Below, one piece after another: positions 46,063 through 54,724 of a DNA stretch of 64,000 bases. This DNA comes from Terriglobia bacterium (GTDB lineage: Bacteria; Acidobacteriota; Terriglobia; JAIQFV01), in contig JAIQFY010000014.1 of assembly GCA_020072965.1 (NCBI GenBank), forward strand, positions 22,007 to 86,006, in the 5' to 3' direction. The notes below the pieces were generated by a model. It saw only the letters and a list, made by a program, of their open reading frames with translations, made no database searches and was not told the origin of the DNA. The number at the start of each line of letters is the position of its first letter. Within the stretch, counting starts at the first letter, position 1. Position numbers and translations under genes: made by a program.

Positions 46063-47664
46063 GTGCGGCCGATGAAGAATACAAATGGGAGTCGTGCTTT
46101 CAAATGGCTGGGAGGTGCGTGTGTGATGTGTTGGGCTCTTGTTCTTTGTGCCAGCAAAATATCATCTCAAATGCAAGAAGATAAGAACGTCCAGGTGGAC
46201 AAGAGACCGGCGGCTTTCCAGGACCGAAACGAAGCAGCGACCTCGGCTGCTGCCACTCGCCAGGGTATGCCCGGTGAGTCGCCGATGCTGCCTGGACATG
46301 TCGATCAACGCGAGATTGACAAGGGTGAGCTCCGTCTTGAAGACCTCATCGAAGCTGGTCGCTTCTTGTTTGTCACCCAATTCAACGTGTTGGATGGGTT
46401 TGGTCGGCCCGCCGCGACCGGCGACGGCAAACCGACCAAGCGCGTTGCGGGCTCGGCCCCCTTCATGATCCGAACCTCAGCGCCGGAAACCAATTCCTGC
46501 GCCGGATGCCACAACCAGCCTGTCCCCGGCGGGGCCGGCGATTTCGTCGCCAATGTCTTTGTGCTGGCGCAGGTTCGCGACCCCGTCACTGACTCCGTCT
46601 CTGCCGAATTCAGTGATGAACGAAACACGCTTGGCATGCACGGCTCTGGCGCCATTGAAATGCTCGCACGCGAGATGAGCATGGATCTGATCGGGATTCG
46701 AGAGGCTGCGAAGAACGAGGCCCGAATGCGCGGCATCCCGGTGACGAAGGCTCTTGTGACCAAAGGCGTCAACTTTGGACAGATTATGGCCGGGCCGGAT
46801 GGCAGCATCGATACAAGCAAGGTTGAGGGAGTGGATGGCGACTTGATTATCAAACCCTACCACCAAAAAGGAGTGGTGAATTCAGTCCGCGTCTTTACCG
46901 TCAATGCCTTCAACCACCATCATGGGATGGAGGCGGTGGAACGATTCGGTCGAGATCGGACGGGCGAAGATGATTTTGACGAGGATGGGGTCCCGGATGA
47001 ACTTTCGGTAGGAGACATTACTGCGGCCACGATCTTTCAGGTTTCTCTGCCCGTTCCAGGACGTGCCCTGCCTGAAGAACGCGAACTCCGAGACTCGGTC
47101 AGGCGTGGCGAGACCGCCTTTACCAGGATCGGCTGCGCCGGATGTCATCGCAGTGAATTGATCCTGAACAATCCGGTTTACAGCGAACCCAATCCATTTA
47201 ATCCCGTGGGCAATTTGCGTCCTCAGGATGTGGCGCGCCCCTTCTCGTTCGATTTGACTCGGGATGGTCCCAGGCCCCACTTGGAGAGGATTTCCGGAGG
47301 TCGGGCGGTGGTCCGCGCGTATACGGATTTGAAGCGTCATACGATTGCCGATGAGGCCGATCCCTTCTTCGCCAACGAGCGCGTGGTGCAGGGAGGAGTC
47401 CCGCTCGATCAATTCATCACCCGCAAGCTTTGGGATGTGGGCAGTTCAGCACCTTATGGGCATCGGGGTAACTTGACGACCATCAGTGAAGCAATTCTCC
47501 ATCACGCCGGGGAGGCCCGTCCCACGCGGGAGAGCTTCGCGGCGCTTCCTGTCGAGGAACAGGCTGACATTGTTGCCTTCCTGAAAACTCTTCAAGTGTT
47601 GCCCGAAGGATCGCCCAATGAAATTAGCATCAAGAGAATCAAGGCCTTCAAGAGACAGGAATGA
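46063..47664 (+). CDS. Di-heme c-type cytochrome / di-heme oxidoreductase-like protein, copy 1
   Basis: The 533-residue protein starts with GTG after AAAGGAG and has an export signal (WLGGACVMCWALVLCASK). Two heme c attachment sites CAGCH are present at residues 146-150 and 358-362, placed as in the thiol-oxidoreductase-like/di-heme (DHOR, MauG-related) family. The second domain ends with a typical HRGNLTTISEAILHHAGEA segment. It is a periplasmic redox protein; its electron partner and substrate are not known. The next gene begins 10 bp after the stop and is likely translationally coupled. From residue 53 to the stop it is almost identical to the gene at 50514-52136. Confidence 0.88.
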   Translation: MRPMKNTNGSRAFKWLGGACVMCWALVLCASKISSQMQEDKNVQVDKRPAAFQDRNEAATSAAATRQGMPGESPMLPGHVDQREIDKGELRLEDLIEAGRFLFVTQFNVLDGFGRPAATGDGKPTKRVAGSAPFMIRTSAPETNSCAGCHNQPVPGGAGDFVANVFVLAQVRDPVTDSVSAEFSDERNTLGMHGSGAIEMLAREMSMDLIGIREAAKNEARMRGIPVTKALVTKGVNFGQIMAGPDGSIDTSKVEGVDGDLIIKPYHQKGVVNSVRVFTVNAFNHHHGMEAVERFGRDRTGEDDFDEDGVPDELSVGDITAATIFQVSLPVPGRALPEERELRDSVRRGETAFTRIGCAGCHRSELILNNPVYSEPNPFNPVGNLRPQDVARPFSFDLTRDGPRPHLERISGGRAVVRAYTDLKRHTIADEADPFFANERVVQGGVPLDQFITRKLWDVGSSAPYGHRGNLTTISEAILHHAGEARPTRESFAALPVEEQADIVAFLKTLQVLPEGSPNEISIKRIKAFKRQE

Positions 47665-47673
47665 GGTCCGGGA

Positions 47674-49299
47674 ATGCGACTATCGAGGCTCGTCCCGAGA
47701 TCCAGTGTGACAGCATCACTCTGTCTTTGCGGAATGGGGGTTCTTGTATTCACCATTGCGGCCTCGGGAAGCGCAACAGCTCAAACTCAAAACAAAGAGG
47801 CAGGGGACGCCACCTCGGTACTCGCTCGGGAGCAAAAGAGAGAGGCGGAACGAGCCCGGGCGCTGGTCGAGGGGGTGGCCCGATTGCCATTTGAGTATCG
47901 CGCAGACATTCAGCTCACCGCGATCGAGTCAGGACGGACGCGATCTCCTCAATGGGAAGAGAAGATGCTTGACGCGTTGTTTCGAGACGCCGGCCAAGCC
48001 CAATATCCTTACAAAGAGAGGGATGCAACCGGTAATAGAGACGCCCGGTCGATGAGCCTTGAGGGGGCATTCGGCCTGAATCTGGACGGCTTGAGCGTTC
48101 GTCTCAGAGTGATCCGCGCGGTGGTCAAGGGAGATCCTAAGAAGGCGCGGCGGCTGATGAATGAAACTCGGCTGGCACCCCCCTCTTCTCCATGTAGTTC
48201 CCCCACAGTCTATGATGTGTCCGACTACTACAAGGTGTGGGCGGAGGTGAGCGCAGCACAGGACAAGAAACAGGAGAAGGTGCAAGAGAACGAGGCCCTT
48301 CTTCTTCAGCAGCACTTTTGGGCATTGACTTCGCCAGTGCAACTGACGCCCCTGGCCCATCTCCTGACAGGCACCGAGCGACCTCATGATGAACTTAATT
48401 CCCTGGCCTACCTCTTTGCTCAACAGCTGTACCGCCTGCAGGCAACCGACAGGGAACTGGCTTTCATTGACGGCAAGCAAGAGCTCACCAATGCAATCCG
48501 GCAGATAATGGAAAAGAGCGGTAAGCTGGCGCCTTCCACCGTTGAATTGGTGCGCGCCTACCGTGACTTTCTGGTGAGAAGCACCACCCCCGTTCACTGT
48601 GCCGACATTACTGCGGACCGGGCACACCTGTTGCTGCAGCTTAACCGAATGCTGGAAGATTTCGCTCATGGAAGCGGAATAGCCGCTCTCAATAAACAGG
48701 ATCTTGAGGCGTCCAAAACAGGAGATTCCGCCCAGGTGGAGCTAATTCCTGATGCCGGCAAGATCAGCTCCGGATTGCTGGGTCGCATATCCAAAGTTCT
48801 GAACGTGGCGTCAGCGACCGACAGTTCGCAATACCCGGGCAATTGGGAGGCAGACGCCGATGAAATGCTCCAACGAATCGTTGCGCTTGATACCTCAAAC
48901 GGACCGTGTCGTATCTGTCTCTTCTACGAAAAGGAGAGTCTGTTCTTCTTCCTGTTCGCATTAATTCCTGGGGGAACGACAAAGGAGCAAATCCTGGAAC
49001 ATTACATTTCTTTCCTGGCGGACGACCCTGCTCAACTGGACAGCCCGATCGAGTGGCTGTTTCGTTTTAAGATTCTCCTGAATACCTCCCGTAAACCCTC
49101 GAAGGAACAGTTGGAGAACATTGCCAAATTCCAGAAAGGAAGAAAACTCGCGGATCTCCCCGGAGGGCCCAGCGAAATGAGCTCCCGGATGCTGGAGATT
49201 TTTAAGCAGAAGAAGAATGAGATCATCCAAGCCTATTTAATGGCAGATGGAACTTTAAAGATTCCCTACGCGTTGCCCCCCTATGTTCGAGCCCAATGA
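47674..49299 (+). CDS. Secreted protein of unknown family, 541 residues
   Basis: The product has a signal peptide (SLCLCGMGVLVFTIAASGSA). The rest is mostly helical, with no recognised domain. Features include several paired cysteines (CSSPT, then a CRICLF pair), repeated acidic and glutamine-rich helices, and a C-terminal YALPPYVRAQ. It could be an all-alpha solenoid. Its position 10 bp behind the di-heme cytochrome suggests a partner of that protein. The second cytochrome copy has no such partner. Confidence 0.75.
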   Translation: MRLSRLVPRSSVTASLCLCGMGVLVFTIAASGSATAQTQNKEAGDATSVLAREQKREAERARALVEGVARLPFEYRADIQLTAIESGRTRSPQWEEKMLDALFRDAGQAQYPYKERDATGNRDARSMSLEGAFGLNLDGLSVRLRVIRAVVKGDPKKARRLMNETRLAPPSSPCSSPTVYDVSDYYKVWAEVSAAQDKKQEKVQENEALLLQQHFWALTSPVQLTPLAHLLTGTERPHDELNSLAYLFAQQLYRLQATDRELAFIDGKQELTNAIRQIMEKSGKLAPSTVELVRAYRDFLVRSTTPVHCADITADRAHLLLQLNRMLEDFAHGSGIAALNKQDLEASKTGDSAQVELIPDAGKISSGLLGRISKVLNVASATDSSQYPGNWEADADEMLQRIVALDTSNGPCRICLFYEKESLFFFLFALIPGGTTKEQILEHYISFLADDPAQLDSPIEWLFRFKILLNTSRKPSKEQLENIAKFQKGRKLADLPGGPSEMSSRMLEIFKQKKNEIIQAYLMADGTLKIPYALPPYVRAQ

Positions 49300-49558
49300 G
49301 TGCGCATTCTTGCCATGATTAGCGTCGCCTCTTCGCATTTTGCAGTTGGAAGCTCGAACCGTGGAAAACCAGGGTCGGATTGATTCTGCATTTCCATCGG
49401 AGTCATTCGACAGCCAACAGCGGAAGCGGGGGCTGGAAAATGTTAAATGCGAACGGGCCGTTGCCCAAAATAATCCGCCGGGTCACGGGACCCGGCCTAC
49501 AACACTGAATCGTGGGATTACGTTGTAAGCCCGGTGCCCTCACCAGGCGCTTTCGGGT

Positions 49559-49807
49559 TTGAGCAACAGCCCGCGAAGATGTGACCCCCAAGATCCGGGC
49601 CCCCAGTGCGGTTCTCATACAGGAGACGGCGCATTGAACGCCGATGGGCAGTTTAGTGATCACTTAGTGTACTGCCAAACTGTTCCCTTGACGTGCACAG
49701 GAACGACTACTCAGACCTTCGCGGTTGGCGGATATCAGGTCAGAACGAATACGCTTACTTACTCCAGCGGCGGGGTCAGCCTTACCAACAACGGTCCAAA
49801 CCAATGA
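49559..49807 (+). pseudogene. Possible gene remnant overlapping the next start (ATGA)
   Basis: A frame of 82 codons from a TTG at 49559 ends with TGA overlapping the ATG of the next gene in the arrangement ATGA. Its last 40 residues (CTGTTTQTFAVGGYQVRTNT, then SSGGVSLTNNGPN) look like a real beta-rich C-terminus, while the first half reads like noise and includes a dispersed repeat. I interpret it as the 3' remnant of a secreted protein gene, translationally coupled to its neighbour. Confidence 0.3.
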
Positions 49808-50493
49808 AGACCCTATTCACACTCGGGTTGTTTTCTGCCTTGTTCTGTGCCGTGGTTCTTGGCCAAGCAATGCGCGGCAAACAAGGCGTCGCAGCCCTGC
49901 CGGCGCCTCGCCTTGACCAAAAGGTACAAGATTTCGAAGTTACGGATGCGAGTCTAATCGACGCTTTATCTGCGTTGAGTTCGAACTCCATCGAGAACTT
50001 GCACTTGGGAATCGAGCAACTCCTTCGAAATAGGCTCTCAGATCCTGAGGACCGGAGCGTTTTGTTCTCTCTCCATTTGAAAAATGAAACGGTGCGAAAC
50101 ATACTTGACGCAGTCTGTCGACTCGACGCCCGCTACGCATGGTCAACAGACGGGTCCTCGATAAATATCTATCCGCGAGCGATTGTCAGCGATCCTTCAT
50201 ATTTGTTGAACCTCCAGCTTCAGCAGATAACTCTCACCGACATTCCTGATCCTGATAAGATGTTTTCCCCCTTGCACAAACAACTCCCAAGAGAAGAGCT
50301 CGGATATATACAGACGGGAGGAGACATAAGTTACACGGAGCCTTGGACGGTTACTTTCGAACATCTCACGGTTCGGCAGCTGATCAATAGGGTCGCCGAA
50401 CACTTAGGTCCACGCAGCTCTTGGATTTTCCACGGCACGAAAAGCGAGAGATTGTTTACCTTTCAAAAGGGAGCATTTCATACGCATAAGTAG
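49804..50493 (+). CDS. Small secreted protein, STN-like domain, 229 residues
   Basis: The protein has a signal peptide (MKTLFTLGLFSALFCAVVLGQ) and a central region resembling the secretin/TonB short N-terminal (STN) domain: KVQDFEVTDASLIDALSAL, later FSLHLKNETVRNILDAVCR and a terminal INIYPRA. Such domains bind partners in envelope assemblies. I do not recognise the complete family. The start is supported by coupling to the preceding frame (ATGA). It lies just upstream of the terminal-inverted-repeat element and the second cytochrome copy. Confidence 0.7.
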   Translation: MKTLFTLGLFSALFCAVVLGQAMRGKQGVAALPAPRLDQKVQDFEVTDASLIDALSALSSNSIENLHLGIEQLLRNRLSDPEDRSVLFSLHLKNETVRNILDAVCRLDARYAWSTDGSSINIYPRAIVSDPSYLLNLQLQQITLTDIPDPDKMFSPLHKQLPREELGYIQTGGDISYTEPWTVTFEHLTVRQLINRVAEHLGPRSSWIFHGTKSERLFTFQKGAFHTHK

Positions 50494-50509
50494 AGCTGAG
50501 CAAGAGCAG

Positions 50510-50687
50510 ATGAATGGGGTCTGGTCTATCCATTCTCCAATTGAGATGTGGCGTTCCGGAAGATCTCGGCCAAGTGCTGGTCCGTCTCCATTTGGTCTTC
50601 GATCCGATGGATGGCCCGGAGACGGTGACATGCTCCAAGTATTTCGTAACGCTGAAATGGAGATTGGATAGACCAGACCCCAATCAT
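50510..50687. mobile_element. 178-bp element with terminal inverted repeats at a duplication junction
   Basis: The left end (50510-50542, ATGAATGGGGTCTGGTCTAT...) and the right end (50655-50687, reverse complement ATGATTGGGGTCTGGTCTAT...) are almost identical over about 33 bp, with a few mismatches. The interior encodes no full protein, but its minus strand can be read as a peptide with ILGACHRLRAIHRIEDQME, possibly the tail of a former gene. It ends only three bases before the sequence shared by the two cytochrome genes begins (50691). Confidence 0.7.
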
Positions 50688-52136
50688 TTTCAGGACCGGA
50701 ACGAAGCAGCGACCTCGGCTGCTGCCACTCGCAAGGGTATGCCCGGTGAGTCGCCGATGCTGCCTGGACATGTCGATCAACGCGAGATTGACAAGGGTGA
50801 GCTCCGTCTTGAAGACCTCATCGAAGCTGGTCGCTTCTTGTTTGTCACCCAATTCAACGTGTTGGATGGATTTGGCCGACCGGCCGCGACCGGCGACGGC
50901 AAACCGACCAAGCGCGTTGCCGGCTCGGCCCCCTTCATGATCCGCACATCAGCGCCGGAAACCAATTCCTGCGCCGGATGCCACAACCAGCCTGTCCCCG
51001 GCGGGGCCGGCGACTTCGTGGCGAATGTTTTTGTCCTGGCGCAAGTCCGCGACCCCGTCACCGACTCCGTCTCTGCCGAATTCAGTGATGAACGAAATAC
51101 CCTTGGCATGCATGGCTCTGGCGCCATTGAAATGCTGGCACGCGAGATGAGCACGGATCTGATCGGGATTCGAGAGGCCGCGAAGAACGAGGCACGAATG
51201 CGCGGCATCCCCGTGACGAAGGCTCTCACGACCAAAGGCGTCAACTTTGGACAGATTATGGCCGGGCCGGATGGCAGCATCGATACAAGCAAGGTCGAGG
51301 GGGTGGATGGCGACTTGATTATCAAACCTTACCACCAAAAAGGGGTGGTGAATTCAGTCCGCGTCTTTACCGTCAATGCCTTCAACCACCATCACGGGAT
51401 GGAGGCGGTGGAACGGTTCGGTCATGATCGGACCGGCGAAGATGATTTCGACGAGGATGGGGTCCCGGATGAACTCTCGGTGGGAGACATTACAGCGGCC
51501 ACGATCTTTCAGGTCTCCCTGCCCGTTCCAGGACGTGCCCTGCCTGAAGAACGAGAACTCCGAGACTCGGTCAGGCGTGGCGAGACAGCTTTTACCAGGA
51601 TCGGCTGCGCCGGGTGCCACCGCACCGAGTTGATTCTGAACAATCCGGTTTACAGCGAACCCAATCCCTTTAATCCCCCTGGCAATTTGCGCCCTCAGGA
51701 CGTGGCGCATCCCTTCGCTTTCGATTTGACCCAGGATGGTCCCAGGCCCCACTTGGAAAGGGTTTCCGGAGGTCGAGCGGTGGTCCGCGCGTACACGGAT
51801 TTGAAGCGTCATAAGATTGCCGACGACGACGATCCCTTCTTTGCCAATGAGCGAGTCATTCAGGCGGGAGTCCCAATCGATCAATTCATTACCCGCAAGC
51901 TTTGGGATGTGGGCAGCTCAGCACCTTATGGACATCGGGGTGACTTGACGACCATCAGTGAAGCAATTCTCCATCACGCCGGGGAGGCGCGTCCCGCGCG
52001 GGAGAGCTTTGCGGCGCTTTCTGCCGAGGATCAGGTTGACATTATTGCGTTCCTGAAAACTCTTCAGGTGCTGCCCGAAGGATCGCCCAATGAAATTACG
52101 GTCAAGAAGATCAGGGCGTTCAAAAGACAGGAATAG
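50514..52136 (+). CDS. Di-heme c-type cytochrome, copy 2, lacking a signal peptide
   Basis: From residue 59 to the stop (nt 50691-52136) this copy matches copy 1 (46219-47664) with no length difference: 1446 bp each, both ending at the stop codon. About two dozen amino-acid changes are visible and many nucleotide changes are silent. Both CAGCH sites are kept (153-157 and 365-369). The first 58 residues derive from the adjacent inverted-repeat element and contain no export signal, so the protein as predicted would stay in the cytoplasm where c-type heme attachment does not occur. It may be a pseudogene or may be expressed only after another rearrangement. The in-frame ATG at 50514 is formal. 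Confidence 0.65.
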   Translation: MGSGLSILQLRCGVPEDLGQVLVRLHLVFDPMDGPETVTCSKYFVTLKWRLDRPDPNHFQDRNEAATSAAATRKGMPGESPMLPGHVDQREIDKGELRLEDLIEAGRFLFVTQFNVLDGFGRPAATGDGKPTKRVAGSAPFMIRTSAPETNSCAGCHNQPVPGGAGDFVANVFVLAQVRDPVTDSVSAEFSDERNTLGMHGSGAIEMLAREMSTDLIGIREAAKNEARMRGIPVTKALTTKGVNFGQIMAGPDGSIDTSKVEGVDGDLIIKPYHQKGVVNSVRVFTVNAFNHHHGMEAVERFGHDRTGEDDFDEDGVPDELSVGDITAATIFQVSLPVPGRALPEERELRDSVRRGETAFTRIGCAGCHRTELILNNPVYSEPNPFNPPGNLRPQDVAHPFAFDLTQDGPRPHLERVSGGRAVVRAYTDLKRHKIADDDDPFFANERVIQAGVPIDQFITRKLWDVGSSAPYGHRGDLTTISEAILHHAGEARPARESFAALSAEDQVDIIAFLKTLQVLPEGSPNEITVKKIRAFKRQE

Positions 52137-52383
52137 TGGAAACTAGCGGGTCCCCCGCGCTAAAACATGATGTCGGTCACATCTTGGCATTTTTCAATTT
52201 TCACCTTTCACCTCGGAAGACCATGGCTGGATTCATTCTGCATCTCCATCGAAGGTATTGGACCACCAACAGCAGAAGCGGCGACCGCAAAAGGCGAACG
52301 GGCCATTGCTCAAATCCGCCCGACCCATGGTCGCTACGTAACAATGCGCGGAACTGGCGGACATCATGCCCCTGCCACCGTCA

Positions 52384-52572
52384 GCTCCGTTAGGAGCGAC
52401 CTCTTTATAGACTCGCAAACCCCCTCATCCGATCAAGCTCCGTTAGGAGCAACCTCTTTGATAGCCATGACCTCTATCCTGCTCGACCTCGGAACGGATG
52501 TTGCTCCGCCGGAGCCCGGAGAATCATATCGGCGACGCATTGGCCTATAAATAGGCCGCTCCTAACGGAGCT
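52384..52572. repeat. GCTCCGTTAGGAGC palindromic repeats (two direct, one inverted)
   Basis: GCTCCGTTAGGAGCGACCTC occurs at 52384, a close copy with a Ga-to-aa variation at 52437, and the reverse complement at about 52545-52572. Each contains the palindrome GCTCC-GTTA-GGAGC. They occupy the 52137-52874 gap together with degraded repeat words shared with 49360-49585. No gene is seen in that gap. Confidence 0.7.
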
Positions 52573-52639
52573 GACGGTCGCAGGGACATATTGCTTGCGT
52601 GTTCCCGTTTTTTTCGTAGCGATCATGAATCCTACTTAT

Positions 52640-52703
52640 TTGAGCAACAGCCCGCGTAGGTGTGAACCGCAAAATGTGAACAACCGCCCACGAGCATGTG
52701 ACT
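52640..52703. repeat. Repeated TTGAGCAACAGCCCGCG word cluster
   Basis: TTGAGCAACAGCCCGCG at 52640-52656 also occurs at 49559-49575. A diverged third copy with ACAACCGCCCACGAGCATGTGAC follows at about 52679. The words are part of longer homologous flanks (49360-49585 and 52215-52665) left after the duplication of this neighbourhood. Confidence 0.55.
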
Positions 52704-52874
52704 ATCGGAATGCCATCCCGAGCGTAACGACGCATGGATCTGTCGTCATCCCCCGCACTTCTCATTGCACAAAAACCGCTCCAAGGTGATAATGGCGTTC
52801 TTTTCGCCAGAGACCACTTCCAGGCCGGCAGGCTGGCAGGCTGGAAACACGGATTTTCTTTTCGAGGACCTCGA

Positions 52875-54272
52875 ATGCGCCGCGGCAATCTGAGTACAGC
52901 GTTGAGAATGATTCCAACGCTCCTGATCCTCCTTTCATCCGGTTATTCCTCCGCTCAGCCGAGTTATCTCCACATCCCGATGAATCAGCGGGGCGAGCTG
53001 CTCAATGGACTGAAACTGGTCGTTGTCGAACGCCAGAATCAACCCACGGCAACCGTCCTCCTGGTAACCTTTGCCGGATCGAATGCCGACGAATCGGGCA
53101 AGGCGGGAACCGCCTCGCTCACGGCAAAGATGTTGCTGGCTGCCACGCCGCAGCGAAAGAGAGCTCAGATTACTGACGATCTGGCTGGAGAAGGCCTAAC
53201 TGCTTCGTCGTACGCCGACTACGATGCCAGCTGGTTCCGCGTCAGTGGACCGGCCAAGGATGTCCGGACCATGGTGGAGGAGATGAGCGATCTTCTTCTC
53301 ACCTCCAATTTTGATGAAAAGGAACTGGCGCAACTCAAGGAGGAAACAAAAGACGGACTCCTTGGACGACACCATGATGCGGCGGCGCTGGCGGAACTCT
53401 ATTTCCGCGAGAAACTTTATGGGATGCACCCCTACGGGTTTCCCCCGGAGGGCGTCCCTCGCATGGTCAATGATGTCTCCGCCGCCGATTGCCTCAAGTT
53501 TTATCAAAAGTACTACCACCCGAACAACGCGATGATGCTGGTGGTGGGAGGGGTGAAATCGGATGACATTGAGACCAAGGTGCGTGTCTCCCTGGGAGGA
53601 TGGAAGAACACTCCCTCGCCGCCCATCTTCCCCAAAACAGCCAAGCAACCCGTCGGCGTGCAGATCCGACTCGTGGACCGTCCCGGCAGCGACCCCGCCC
53701 AAATTCTCCTGGGACGTATCGGGGGGCAACGAACCTCCCGCGATTATTACAACCTGGAGATGCTGAATTTCATCCTGGGGGGCGAGGGATTCGCGTCGCG
53801 CTTCGCGGAAAGACTCCAAAAGAAGGACCACTTGGCCTCGAATGTTTCCAGCGGTTTTGAATACCATCTCAGCGGAGGCGAATGGAAGGTCCGGCTTTCG
53901 ACCGCATCCGCTAACGCCCCCGCCGCGCTCGCCGATGTCATCGACGAGATCAAGCGAATCCGCGATACCAGGGTATCGGATCAGGACCTGGCAGCGGCCG
54001 TTTCAGCTCAGACCTCCCAGATCACATCGAGAATTCAAAGCAATGACCAGATTGCCGATGCCCTCGCAGGAATTGAAATATATAATCTCGCCTTCGATAC
54101 GTACACCGCTTACACGGCCCACCTCTCGCGCGTCTCCGCAGAACAGGTGCAACAGGCCGCCCGCGCGTTTCTCGATCCTGATTCTCTTGTGGTGGTGGTG
54201 GTAGGCAACGCCGCGGAGATGAAGGAAGGCCTTGAAAAACTGGGCTCGGTCGAAGTTTTTCCCGGCGCCTGA
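52875..54272 (+). CDS. M16-family peptidase-like protein without the HxxEH zinc motif
   Basis: The 465-residue protein has a signal peptide (MIPTLLILLSSGYSSA) and the two M16 half-domains, including YHPNNAMMLVVGGVKSDD and the family pattern FASRFAERLQKKDHLAS. Where active members have H-x-x-E-H there is only GTASLTAKMLLAAT, so the zinc site is absent. M16B enzymes often work as a pair of one zinc subunit and one non-catalytic subunit; this would be the latter, but no catalytic partner lies beside it in the window. The ATG at 52875 is preceded by GAGGACC; upstream in-frame sequence to 52734 is repeat-derived. Confidence 0.85.
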   Translation: MRRGNLSTALRMIPTLLILLSSGYSSAQPSYLHIPMNQRGELLNGLKLVVVERQNQPTATVLLVTFAGSNADESGKAGTASLTAKMLLAATPQRKRAQITDDLAGEGLTASSYADYDASWFRVSGPAKDVRTMVEEMSDLLLTSNFDEKELAQLKEETKDGLLGRHHDAAALAELYFREKLYGMHPYGFPPEGVPRMVNDVSAADCLKFYQKYYHPNNAMMLVVGGVKSDDIETKVRVSLGGWKNTPSPPIFPKTAKQPVGVQIRLVDRPGSDPAQILLGRIGGQRTSRDYYNLEMLNFILGGEGFASRFAERLQKKDHLASNVSSGFEYHLSGGEWKVRLSTASANAPAALADVIDEIKRIRDTRVSDQDLAAAVSAQTSQITSRIQSNDQIADALAGIEIYNLAFDTYTAYTAHLSRVSAEQVQQAARAFLDPDSLVVVVVGNAAEMKEGLEKLGSVEVFPGA

Positions 54273-54429
54273 TTTATTTATTTTCCCCGTCTGTACAAGA
54301 GAAATCAAATTCCAAGTTCCAATCCGCCTGCGGCGGACAAAATCCAGATAAAACCCAAATTCCAAAGTCCAAGCAAAACCACGTAGGCCCGAAGGGCTTT
54401 GTCAAGAAATTGAGATGAAGATTGATCCG

Positions 54430-54533
54430 CTTCCCCGAAGGGGAAGTCTTCAATAGCCCAGGGTTGGCCGCCTTGCGGCCTACCCTGGGTGGGGATCACC
54501 CTAAAAGAAGAAGGAACTCTGAAGGAGTTCCTT
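54430..54533. repeat. Cluster of three hairpins (REP-like)
   Basis: Three near-perfect hairpins follow one another: 54430-54446 (CTTCCCC/GGGGAAG), 54457-54489 (CCCAGGG outer, GGCCGC inner) and 54511-54533 (AAGGAACTC/GAGTTCCTT). The rest of the 54273-54724 gap has a few smaller palindromes and no gene. A TTCGATCCC word near 54550 resembles a tRNA T-loop but has no tRNA around it. Confidence 0.65.
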
Positions 54534-54724
54534 CCCCTTGAGGATCTGGGTTCGATCCCGCCCAAATAGGACCAAAGACACCTCCTCCAGCGCCATCCTG
54601 CGCGCTGATTGGGACGATCATAAGCGCCTTTTCTGGAATAAAGTAACTTCCTGCCAACTTTTTGTAAGATTTTTGCGAGAGATTGGACGCTGGGCATTGT
54701 TCGCCCATTTGAAGGGGGAAAAAC

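Noticed and set aside
54530..54570. tRNA-like GGGTTCGATCCC word
   Set aside because: The T-arm stem cannot pair correctly and no acceptor stem, D-arm or anticodon arm can be built around it.
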